NCBI GenBank assembly: GCA_016124635.1
Contig: WGNJ01000005.1
Span: 62,001 to 126,000, forward strand
Reading direction: 5' to 3'
Origin: Alphaproteobacteria bacterium
Lineage (GTDB): Bacteria; Pseudomonadota; Alphaproteobacteria; Micropepsales; Micropepsaceae
DNA: 64,000 bases
Of the stretch, positions 25,799 to 33,648 are shown in pieces. Within the stretch, counting starts at the first letter, position 1. Each line of letters begins with the position of its first letter. The position numbers and the translations under genes are program-made. Under the pieces are notes generated by a model that saw only the letters and a program-made list of their open reading frames with translations, had not been told where the DNA came from and did no database searches.

Positions 25799-26581
25799 CT
25801 ATCGCGGCGCCATGCGGATCGCACCATCGAGACGCAAACACTGACCGTTGAAATAGGTGTTGCGCGTCAGCTCGAGCACGAGGCTCCCGAACTCTTCCGG
25901 CTTGCCGAGCCGTTTCGGGAACGGCACGGACGCTGCAAGTGAATCGAGCACACTTTGCGGCGCGCCGAGCATCAAAGGTGTCGCAAAAATGCCTGGCATG
26001 ATCGAATTCACACGAATGCCGAGATCCATCAGGTCGCGCGCCATCGGCAATACGAGCCCGTTCACGCCCGCCTTCGCCGAGCCGTAGATCACCTGTCCGA
26101 TCTGCGCATCTTGCGCCGCGACCGAGGCGGTCAACGTGATCACACCGCGCTCACCGTCCTCGAGCGGCTGCAACCCCGCCATCCCGAGCGCCGAGAGCGA
26201 TGCCATCCGATAGCTGGCGATTAGGATACCGTTGACCCCGTACGCATAGTCTTCGGTCGACGTGCGCTTGTAACCCCGCGTCTCCTTGTCGAACGAGAGC
26301 GTCTTGCCGCGCTTCGAGGTCATCGCGCAGTGAACGAGCACACGCTCTTGCCCATGAGCGGCGCGCGCTTTCTCGAAGCCGGCCACGACACTCTCTTCAC
26401 TCGTGATGTCGACCTTGCAGAACGTCCCGCCGACTTCCTTCGCAACAGCCTCCCCGCCCGCCACGTTGACGTCGAAGATGGCGACGCGCGCACCGGCCGC
26501 CGCCAGCGCCTGCGCGCTCGCCTTGCCCAAACCTGATGCGCCACCGGTCACAACGGCGGCCGTCGTCTTGTCGATCTTCAT
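25799..26581 (-). CDS. SDR family dehydrogenase, 3-hydroxyacyl-CoA dehydrogenase type II-like
   Basis: A 260-aa SDR. TGGASGLGKASAQALAAAG is the cofactor motif, the DVNVAGGEAV part suggests NAD preference, and the active site is TLTASVAAQDAQIGQ followed by YGSAKAGV with Tyr and Lys. This arrangement (SVAA-x-DGQIGQ...YSASK) is typical of HSD10/type II 3-hydroxyacyl-CoA dehydrogenases. The usual NNAG box is replaced by HCAM and an insert of about ten residues follows, so the loop near the substrate differs. AAGGGAG lies upstream of ATG 26581. It is 22 nt downstream of the MarC gene. Confidence 0.87.
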   Translation of the reverse strand: MKIDKTTAAVVTGGASGLGKASAQALAAAGARVAIFDVNVAGGEAVAKEVGGTFCKVDITSEESVVAGFEKARAAHGQERVLVHCAMTSKRGKTLSFDKETRGYKRTSTEDYAYGVNGILIASYRMASLSALGMAGLQPLEDGERGVITLTASVAAQDAQIGQVIYGSAKAGVNGLVLPMARDLMDLGIRVNSIMPGIFATPLMLGAPQSVLDSLAASVPFPKRLGKPEEFGSLVLELTRNTYFNGQCLRLDGAIRMAPR

Positions 26582-26603
26582 GTTTGCTCCCTTGCGTTTT
26601 CTT

Positions 26604-27245
26604 TTAGGTCAATCCGAACGCGCCCTTAACCCCGTCGACAACAAATTGGGATGCGAGCGCCGCGAGTAAGATTCCGAATACTTTTGTCACGATTGCCGCG
26701 AGCGTCGCGCTCATCAGCTGGCTGACGCGCGCCGCAATCAGGAACACGATCAGCGTCACCGCCAGATTGGCCGCCACACCCGCCAGGATCGCGCCGCGCG
26801 CGGCCCAATCCGCATGCTGTGCGAACAGGAGCATGATCGACGCTATCGATCCGGGTCCGGCAATCAGCGGAATCGCCAGCGGGAAGACCGAGATATCCTC
26901 GTGCTCTCCGGGATGCGCGCGGCGCTCTTCGATCACCCGCGCGTTGCGCGCCTGGCGCCGCTGCGAGCGCGTCTCGAACAGCATATCGAGTGCAATCAGG
27001 AACAACAGCAGGCCGCCGGCGATCCGAAACGAGTCCAGGCTGACGTGCAGTTTGCCGAGCACCCATTCCCCGCCGAACGCGAAGCCGAGCAAAATTGCCG
27101 CCGCGATCGCCACGCTCTTCCACGCCATCAGGGTGCGCCATGCCGGCGGCATGTCCTGAGTCAGTGTCGCGAACATCGGCGTGACGCCGGGCGGATCGAT
27201 GACGACGAAGAAGGTGACGAGGGCGGTCAGGAAGACTTCGAGCAT
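26604..27245 (-). CDS. MarC family integral membrane protein
   Basis: A 213-aa protein with six hydrophobic segments at about residues 3-22, 42-60, 72-90, 120-140, 150-172 and 190-208. The signatures are FVVIDPPGVTPMF at the start and FPLAIPLIAGPGSIAS in the middle, defining the MarC/YhgN family. Despite its name, a role in multiple antibiotic resistance has been withdrawn; transport of an unknown small molecule is guessed. ATG 27245 fits the membrane start. It is upstream of the SDR on the same strand and 93 bp downstream of the TIR gene. Confidence 0.9.
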   Translation of the reverse strand: MLEVFLTALVTFFVVIDPPGVTPMFATLTQDMPPAWRTLMAWKSVAIAAAILLGFAFGGEWVLGKLHVSLDSFRIAGGLLLFLIALDMLFETRSQRRQARNARVIEERRAHPGEHEDISVFPLAIPLIAGPGSIASIMLLFAQHADWAARGAILAGVAANLAVTLIVFLIAARVSQLMSATLAAIVTKVFGILLAALASQFVVDGVKGAFGLT

Positions 27246-27338
27246 CCGCCACTCATATTTCGTCCCCGACCGTGTGGGAAGACGGTATGAGACAACGCGC
27301 TCGGGGTCCGCTGTTGAATGCACCCCCCGCTTCAGGCG

Positions 27339-28496
27339 TCACTGCTTGTGAAGGCGATCTGCGATGAGGGTCGTCAACTGACGGCTGCTCCATGCGTTGT
27401 CGACGAGTTGCGTCGGCGACGCCACCGTCGCCTCGAATCCCGTCGGATAGAATTTCAAGCTGATGTGAAGATATTTCTCCGCCCGCTGAAGAAATGTCTT
27501 TCGTTTTTCGGCATCTGTCGAAGCGTCCATACTCAAGCGATAGAACATGTTGGCGAGGAGGTGCCCGATCCACGCTGTCCGTTGTCGGCAAAATCCGTCG
27601 CCGGTCTCGTAGCAGACTTTCTCATCGAGCCGATTGGAAGCCAGAACCTGCTGGCTTCGCGGATCGTCCATGTAGCGAACGAACCAGTCGATCGCCTTGT
27701 AGATGTCCCGATGGAGACCTTGGACCCGCTGCAACTCGCCCTCGAAATAATAGGTGTGGCCATTCGACGGCGCCAAGCTCAGCAGTGAGGCCAACGTCTT
27801 GTCGGCATCGGCCAAGTCGCCGGTATTGATGTCGTTGCGGACGGTTTCAGCGAGCGTAACGACGGTCTGGTCGTGGTTCGACAAGGTGGGTTGGTTGAAC
27901 CACCAGACAAACAAGCCCGCAGCCAAAACGATGAGAGCGACACCAGCGCCGAGCAGCCACTTGGACTCCCGCCACACCTTGTTCACATCGACAGCGTGCA
28001 CAGGCTTCAAAGACGGCGATGCCACGTGGTCGCCTGGCGGAGAACTCAACAGACCCTTGATGGTCCCAGCGAGCCGCTCGATATGTGCCGCCAGTGGCGG
28101 CGTCAGCGCATCGAGCCAATGCAGGTTGCTCAGAAAATACTCGAGTTTGCTGCCGGGCGTGACGTTCTCGATTCGAAACGGCAAGATCGGCATTTCTCGG
28201 CTGACCGCACGCTCCACCTCGCGGCGAACTTGATGCGACTGGTTGGCGTTCGCCGAGAAGATCAGCACCATTATGCGGCAGCGATTGAGACCGTGGATGA
28301 TGCCCTCCGCCCATTCGCTCCCCGCATCGATATCGCGCGGCGCGATCCAACAGCGGACACTGGAACCTTCAAGTCCGGCGCAAACGGCGTCAGCGCTGAT
28401 CTTGTCCTTGTGCGAATAGCTGATGAAGACGTCGAAAGACGTGGCGTCGCTCACTTCCGTCGATCCCGCTCCATCACGGCCTGCTCCGCTCGACAT
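27339..28496 (-). CDS. TIR-domain membrane protein with C-terminal helical domain
   Basis: A 385-aa protein. Residues 20-150 form a TIR domain: SFDVFISYSHKD, then CWIAPRDIDAGSEWAEGI (BB-loop region), MVLIFSANANQSHQVRREVE with Glu93 as the likely NADase glutamate, and ILPFRIE. A single membrane helix follows at about 180-200 (LLGAGVALIVLAAGLFVWWF). Residues 205-385 are helical with AEKYLHISLKFYPTG-like helices suggestive of TPR repeats. With no second TM or signal peptide, TIR is cytosolic and the C-part faces out. Bacterial TIR proteins can deplete NAD+ in defence or act in signalling; which applies is unknown. No known anti-phage partner gene is adjacent. Confidence 0.85.
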   Translation of the reverse strand: MSSGAGRDGAGSTEVSDATSFDVFISYSHKDKISADAVCAGLEGSSVRCWIAPRDIDAGSEWAEGIIHGLNRCRIMVLIFSANANQSHQVRREVERAVSREMPILPFRIENVTPGSKLEYFLSNLHWLDALTPPLAAHIERLAGTIKGLLSSPPGDHVASPSLKPVHAVDVNKVWRESKWLLGAGVALIVLAAGLFVWWFNQPTLSNHDQTVVTLAETVRNDINTGDLADADKTLASLLSLAPSNGHTYYFEGELQRVQGLHRDIYKAIDWFVRYMDDPRSQQVLASNRLDEKVCYETGDGFCRQRTAWIGHLLANMFYRLSMDASTDAEKRKTFLQRAEKYLHISLKFYPTGFEATVASPTQLVDNAWSSRQLTTLIADRLHKQ

Positions 28497-28807
28497 AATA
28501 CCGGTTCCCGCCCCGCTTCACCCGGCCCTTGACGGGGGTCGTAGATATTGCGAAAATCGCAAAGAGTCTTCACGAGTGGAAACTATCCAGATGGACCAAC
28601 CAGCCCCCTTTTCGGCCAACCCGTCCGCGCCATTTGTAGTCACACGCTGTAGCGGATATGTAGCGGATGAAATGGCTCAATTCCGCCGATGTAGCGGATG
28701 GAGGGGGGCATGGTGGAATTCCGGCGGCCCGAGGGCGAAATGGCGGAATTCTGCGATTGAGAGCCGCGCATGCGCTGCATCGTTCTTAAAGGCATAACTA
28801 CGGCACC
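28497..28807. other. Gap with short direct repeats between TIR gene and purB
   Basis: 311 bases without a convincing gene. The first part (28497-28640) looks like ordinary intergenic sequence and should hold the promoter of the TIR gene. From 28648 to about 28756 there are three copies of TGTAGCGGAT and two imperfect copies of a GAAATGG...AATTC(C/T)GC unit, plus GGAATTCCGGCGG. I see no -10/-35 pair of good quality and no terminator. Confidence 0.55.
28648..28699 (+). repeat. Three direct repeats TGTAGCGGAT
   Basis: Identical 10-mers lie at 28648-28657, 28659-28668 and 28690-28699, so starts are 11 and 31 bp apart (about one and three helical turns). They sit about 110-160 bp upstream of purB and 150-200 bp upstream of the TIR start. 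Helical phasing would suit a protein-binding array, but a decayed mobile-element end is equally possible. Confidence 0.6.
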
Positions 28808-30136
28808 ATGATTCCTCGCTACTCCCGCCCCGACATGACGGCGATCTGGTCGCCGGAGACCAAGTTTCGCATCTGGTTCGAGATTGAAGCCTATGCCGCC
28901 GATGCTCTGGCGGAGCTTGGCGTCATCCCCAAATCGGCAGCCAAGACGGTCTGGGAAAAAGGAAAGAACGCCACCTTCGACGTCGCCCGCATCGATGCGA
29001 TCGAACGTGAGGTCAAGCACGACGTCATCGCCTTCCTCACGCACCTCGCCGAAATCGTCGGCCCGGACGCACGCTTCGTGCACCAGGGCATGACGTCGTC
29101 CGACGTGCTCGATACGTGTCTCGCCGTTCAGCTCAGCCGCGCCGCGGACCTTTTGATCGCCGACGTCGACCAGATTCTCGCGGCGCTCAAGAAGCGCGCC
29201 TTCGAGCACAAGCTGACGCCCACGATCGGCCGCAGCCACGGCATCCATGCCGAGCCGACAACGTTTGGCGTCAAGCTCGCAGGATTCCACGCCGAATTTC
29301 AGCGCGCGCGCGCCAGGCTCGTCACGGCGCGCGAAGAAGTCGCCACCGCTGCGATCTCCGGCGCGGTAGGTACGTTCGGGCAAATCGATCCGCGCGTCGA
29401 AGAACATGTCGCGAAAGCGATGGGCCTGAAGCCCGAGCCGGTCTCCACACAAGTCATTCCGCGCGACCGGCACGCCGCCTACTTCGCCGCTCTCGGTGTG
29501 GTCGCCGCGTCCGTCGAGCGCCTCGCAACCGAAATCCGTCACTTGCAGCGCACTGAGGTACTGGAGGCCGAGGAGCATTTTTCCGCCGGCCAAAAGGGTT
29601 CGTCGGCAATGCCGCACAAGCGCAACCCGGTGCTGACCGAGAACCTGACCGGCCTTTCACGCATGGTGCGGGCTTATGTGACGCCGGCGCTGGAGAACGT
29701 GGCGTTGTGGCATGAGCGCGATATTTCGCACTCGTCCGTGGAACGCATGATCGGCCCCGATGCCACGGTAACGCTCGACTTCGCGCTCGTGCGCTTGGCC
29801 GACATCGTCGACAAGCTCGTCGTCTATCCCGAGCGCATGCAGCGCAACCTCGATCTCTTGGGCGGCCTCGTACATTCGCAGCGTGTGATGCTTCAGTTGA
29901 CGCAAGCGGGCCTTGCGAGAGAAGACGCCTATCGCGCGGTCCAGCGCAACGCCATGCCGGTTTGGGAGAACATGCAGGTCGGCCGTCCCGGCACCTCGTT
30001 CCTTGACAATCTCAAGGCCGACGCCGAAGTGACAAAGCACATTCCGTCCCAACAGCTCGAACAGCTGTTTGATCTGAAACCCCATTTCCAGAACGTCGAC
30101 ACGATCTTCAATCGCGTCTTCGGCAACGCGAAATAA
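28808..30136 (+). CDS. purB: Adenylosuccinate lyase
   Basis: A 442-aa fumarase/aspartase-superfamily lyase that acts twice in purine synthesis, on SAICAR and on adenylosuccinate, releasing fumarate. HQGMTSSDVLDT, TIGRSHGIHAEPTTFG and the family signature GSSAMPHKRNP near residue 263 are intact, with WHERDISHSS after it. Length matches the short bacterial type. It starts MIPRYSRPDM, the standard PurB N-terminus. The rest of the purine cluster begins 6.8 kb downstream, and an M50 protease gene follows after 7 bp. Confidence 0.96.
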   Translation: MIPRYSRPDMTAIWSPETKFRIWFEIEAYAADALAELGVIPKSAAKTVWEKGKNATFDVARIDAIEREVKHDVIAFLTHLAEIVGPDARFVHQGMTSSDVLDTCLAVQLSRAADLLIADVDQILAALKKRAFEHKLTPTIGRSHGIHAEPTTFGVKLAGFHAEFQRARARLVTAREEVATAAISGAVGTFGQIDPRVEEHVAKAMGLKPEPVSTQVIPRDRHAAYFAALGVVAASVERLATEIRHLQRTEVLEAEEHFSAGQKGSSAMPHKRNPVLTENLTGLSRMVRAYVTPALENVALWHERDISHSSVERMIGPDATVTLDFALVRLADIVDKLVVYPERMQRNLDLLGGLVHSQRVMLQLTQAGLAREDAYRAVQRNAMPVWENMQVGRPGTSFLDNLKADAEVTKHIPSQQLEQLFDLKPHFQNVDTIFNRVFGNAK

Positions 30137-30143
30137 ACCCGGG

Positions 30144-30824
30144 ATGTTCGGCGAACCCATTTCACTCGGGAATTTCTTCGGGCTGCACGTTCGGGTCGAC
30201 GGCACGCTCCTGATCATGCTGCTGCTTTACGCGATGCGCGGCGCCTCAGCCGGGCCGGTGGGGATACTTCACGGCCTGACCTTCGCCGCGCTCGTCTTGA
30301 TCGCCGTATTTCTTCATGAATATGGCCATGCCGTCGCCGGCAGCATCTTCGGCATCGGCACGGTCGAAGTCGTACTGCACTTCTTCGGCGGCTACACGCG
30401 CTACGAAAGCATACCGCGCACGCCCTTCCAGGAGGGCGTCATGTCGGCCGCGGGACCGGCGACCAATCTGGCCCTTGCCGGCACATTCTATCTTTTCATT
30501 CAGTTCATCATCGACGGCGGCCACACGTCGCTTTATCCGGCAGTCCCTTTGCTAGACAGCTTTCAGTACATCAATCTCATTCTCGGCCTTTTGAATCTTT
30601 TGCCGGGCTATCCGCTCGACGGCGGGTCCATTCTTCGCGCCATTCTGTCGGTCTTCATTGCCCGAGCACGGGCTCGGCTGATCGTCGCTTATATCGGCGT
30701 CGCCATCGGGTTCGCCCTCGCCGCGCTCGATTTCCCGTCGTTTTCGGCGCAAGTGGTCTTGGGGCTTTTGCTGGTCTACATCGCTTCGATGGAAGTGATC
30801 GCCGCGCGGCGCTCGATCATGTGA
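30144..30824 (+). CDS. Site-2 protease family (M50) membrane metalloprotease
   Basis: A 226-aa polytopic protein with five to six hydrophobic segments. The metal motif HEYGH at residues 58-62 lies in a membrane helix and the second ligand motif is LLPGYPLDGG near residues 148-157. The pattern of a short SpoIVFB-like core, without PDZ or CBS domains, fits the minimal rhomboid-independent S2P class. These enzymes cut membrane-anchored regulators within the membrane. No anti-sigma factor or other substrate is next to it. It starts 7 bp after purB and may be co-transcribed. Confidence 0.9.
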   Translation: MFGEPISLGNFFGLHVRVDGTLLIMLLLYAMRGASAGPVGILHGLTFAALVLIAVFLHEYGHAVAGSIFGIGTVEVVLHFFGGYTRYESIPRTPFQEGVMSAAGPATNLALAGTFYLFIQFIIDGGHTSLYPAVPLLDSFQYINLILGLLNLLPGYPLDGGSILRAILSVFIARARARLIVAYIGVAIGFALAALDFPSFSAQVVLGLLLVYIASMEVIAARRSIM

Positions 30825-30890
30825 AGGCGCGCGATGATCGCTTCAGCTTGCGGATGGTCGCCGGTCTCACCTGTCGTTTAGGAGCAAATC

Positions 30891-32264
30891 ATGTCGAAAT
30901 CGCTGACCACCAATGCCGCCGACGCCATCGCGATCACGCCTGTTGCCAAGGATCACTTCAAGTCCTGGCTCGAAGATCAGCCCGAAGCCGAACGTGAATG
31001 GCTAAAGGCGAACGGCTTCAAAGGAGAGGCCGGCAAATTTGTGTTCCTGCCGAGCTCCAGCGGCCGCCCCACCAGGGTCGCGGTCGGTGCGGACCTCGAG
31101 TCGGATCCTGTGTGGGCGCTCGCGCTCGCGGACGCGCTGCCCGAAGGTCACTACAAGCTCGACCTCAAGCTGGACGCCGCGGCCGCGACCAACGTCGCGC
31201 TTGGCTGGTCGCTCAGCGCCTACAACTTCACGCGCTACAAGAAGCCCAAGCGCGAGTTCGCGACACTCGTCTGGCCCGAGCACGCCGACAAGAAAGAGGT
31301 CGAGCATCTCACGCGCGCCATCTTCTTGGCCCGCGACTTGATCAACACGCCGGCCGACGACATGGGACCGCCCGAGCTGGCGAAAGCCGCGATCGATCTC
31401 GCGAAGGAAGTTGACGCCAAGCACACGGTCACCATCGGCGACGACCTGCTGAAGCACAACTACCCGACGATCCACGCCGTCGGCCGCGCAGCCGCCAAGG
31501 CGCCATGTCTCATCGATCTGCGCTGGGGCGACGAAAAGGCGCCCAAGGTGACGCTCGTCGGCAAGGGCGTGTGCTTCGACACCGGCGGTCTGGACCTAAA
31601 GGGCGCAGCGAACATGCTGCACATGAAGAAGGACATGGGCGGCGCCGCGACCGTCTTGGCGCTCGCTTCCGCTTTGATGGCCGCCAAAACGCCGATCCGG
31701 TTGCGCGTGTTGATCCCGGCTGTCGAGAACTCCGTCGCCGGCAATGCGTACCATCCGCGCGATATCATCAAGACTCGTGCCGGCAAGACGGTCGAGGTCG
31801 GCAACACAGACGCCGAGGGCCGCCTCATCCTCTGCGACGCGCTCTTTGAAGCCGACAGTGAGAATCCGGAAATCTTGATCGATTGCGCCACCCTGACGGG
31901 CGCCGCGCGCGTCGCCCTCGGGCCGGAGGTACAAGCGCTTTTCTCGACCAACGACAAACTGGCGAACGACATCGTCAAAGCCGGCGAAAGCGTCGCGGAT
32001 CCGATATGGCGCCTTCCGCTTTGGAAGCCGTACCGTCGCATGATCGACAGCAAGGTCGCCGACTTCAACAACGTATCGGGCGGCGCCTTCGGCGGCGCGA
32101 TCATAGCTGCGATCTATCTGGCCGAGTTCGTGAAGCCGACGACGCCGTGGGCACATCTCGATATCTACGCCTCGAACGAAAAGGCCCGGCCCGGGCGTCC
32201 GGAAGGCGGCGACGCCACGGGCATGCGCGCGCTCTACGAGGTCATTCGCAATCGCTACGCCTGA
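30891..32264 (+). CDS. Leucyl aminopeptidase family protein (M17)
   Basis: A 457-aa cytosolic aminopeptidase using two metal ions. The catalytic half carries VGKGVCFDTGGLDLKGAANM with a lysine and aspartate ligand, then KKDMGGAATVLA, and the NTDAEGRLIL signature near residue 305. The N-terminal half is the usual M17 cap. The closest named type is PepB/LAP of alphaproteobacteria. AGGAG precedes ATG 30891. It removes N-terminal residues from peptides; no specific role is visible. The chromate transporter frame begins about 58 bp after its stop. Confidence 0.92.
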   Translation: MSKSLTTNAADAIAITPVAKDHFKSWLEDQPEAEREWLKANGFKGEAGKFVFLPSSSGRPTRVAVGADLESDPVWALALADALPEGHYKLDLKLDAAAATNVALGWSLSAYNFTRYKKPKREFATLVWPEHADKKEVEHLTRAIFLARDLINTPADDMGPPELAKAAIDLAKEVDAKHTVTIGDDLLKHNYPTIHAVGRAAAKAPCLIDLRWGDEKAPKVTLVGKGVCFDTGGLDLKGAANMLHMKKDMGGAATVLALASALMAAKTPIRLRVLIPAVENSVAGNAYHPRDIIKTRAGKTVEVGNTDAEGRLILCDALFEADSENPEILIDCATLTGAARVALGPEVQALFSTNDKLANDIVKAGESVADPIWRLPLWKPYRRMIDSKVADFNNVSGGAFGGAIIAAIYLAEFVKPTTPWAHLDIYASNEKARPGRPEGGDATGMRALYEVIRNRYA

Positions 32265-32322
32265 CCGCGCCGATCACGGCGAAGGCAATCGAACGAACGA
32301 GCTGCCGTCGTTTCGTGAGGCC

Positions 32323-33648
32323 TTGAAAATCTGGGCCTACATCGGCTGCCTTAGCTTCGGCGGGCCCGCAGGTCAGATTGCGCTGATGCACAAGCTTCTC
32401 GTCAACGACAAAAAATGGATCGGCGAGGCGCGCTTCCTGCATGCGCTGAACTACTGCATGCTGCTGCCCGGGCCGGAGGCGCAGCAGCTCGCAACCTACA
32501 TCGGCTGGCTGATGCACGGAACGAAGGGCGGGCTCGCGGCAGGCCTACTCTTCATCGTTCCCGGCGCTCTGGTGATGCTCGTGCTCAGCACGCTCTACGC
32601 CACCTTCGCCGACATCAGCTTCGTGACGGCCATCTTCTTCGGCATCAAGGCCGCAGTGCTCGCCATCGTCGTTGAAGCGATCCTGCGCATCTCGCGGCGC
32701 GCTTTCACGAGCAACGTGATGTTGTTGATTGCAGCAGCGGCGTTTGTCGCCCTGTTCTTCTTCGCTGTGCCTTTCCCGATCGTTGTGATCGCAGCGGGTA
32801 TCATTGGCCTTCTCGGCGCGCGCTTCGATCCGCCGCGGTTTCGCGCCGCCAATCACGGCGACGCCGGCGAGACGGCGATGGAGCCGGCCGCCGTTGACCG
32901 GTTGCTCGACGCCGACGCGTTGGCGCATGCGCGAGCGTCGGCGCCGCGGGCGCTTTCGACCGCGGTTCTGTGGGTCGTGCTCTGGCTCGCCCCCGCAGCG
33001 ATCCTGGTGGGATTTGCACCGGCAAGCGTCTTCGCCAAGATCGCGATCTTCTTCACCCAAATGTCCGTCGTGACCTTCGGCGGCGCCTACGCGGCGCTGG
33101 CTTACGTCGCCCAGGAGGCAGTCGCGACCTATCACTGGCTGACCGCGCCCGAGATGCTCGAAGGATTGGCGCTCGCCGAGACCACGCCAGGCCCACTGGT
33201 TCTGGTTCTTCAGCATGTCGGCTATATCGCCGCTTTCCGCAACGCCGGAATGGCGCCACTCTTGGCCGGCGTGCTCGGCGCGATGCTCACTCTTTGGGTG
33301 ACGTTCGTACCTTCGTTTCTCTGGATCTTCGCTGGCGCGCCTTATGCGGAGCGCGTGCGCCAAAACAGATCCCTTTCGGCCGCGCTCGCCGCGATCACCG
33401 CCGCCGTCGTCGGCGTGATGCTGAACCTTGCAATCTGGTTCGCGCTCCACGTCATCTTTGCCACGGTCGACGACGTCGACGCAGGTCCGCTGCGCTTGCA
33501 CGTGCCGCAGCTGTCGTCTCTCGACATCACCGCGCTCGTGCTCGCAGTGCTGTCGCTGATCGCGCTCCTGCGCTTCAAGGTGCCGATGCTGATGCTGCTG
33601 GCAATCAGCGCCGCGCTCGGCCTCCTCGCCAAGACCTCAGGACTTTGA
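32323..33648 (+). CDS. chrA: Chromate transporter, long CHR family
   Basis: A 441-aa inner-membrane protein with the two half-repeats of long ChrA proteins: IGCLSFGGPAGQIALMHK with FCMLLPGPEAQQLATYIGW-like sequence in the first, and VVTFGGAYAALAYVAQEAV with LAETTPGPL in the second. About 10-12 hydrophobic segments are seen. It exports chromate, or sulfate-like oxyanions. The start is uncertain: the TTG at 32323 is the first ATG, GTG or TTG in frame, yet the homologous N-terminus appears to extend upstream (LPSFREALK from CTG 32302). No good ribosome site is visible at either. Convergent overlap of 12 bp with the PQQ dehydrogenase gene. Confidence 0.87.
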   Translation: MKIWAYIGCLSFGGPAGQIALMHKLLVNDKKWIGEARFLHALNYCMLLPGPEAQQLATYIGWLMHGTKGGLAAGLLFIVPGALVMLVLSTLYATFADISFVTAIFFGIKAAVLAIVVEAILRISRRAFTSNVMLLIAAAAFVALFFFAVPFPIVVIAAGIIGLLGARFDPPRFRAANHGDAGETAMEPAAVDRLLDADALAHARASAPRALSTAVLWVVLWLAPAAILVGFAPASVFAKIAIFFTQMSVVTFGGAYAALAYVAQEAVATYHWLTAPEMLEGLALAETTPGPLVLVLQHVGYIAAFRNAGMAPLLAGVLGAMLTLWVTFVPSFLWIFAGAPYAERVRQNRSLSAALAAITAAVVGVMLNLAIWFALHVIFATVDDVDAGPLRLHVPQLSSLDITALVLAVLSLIALLRFKVPMLMLLAISAALGLLAKTSGL

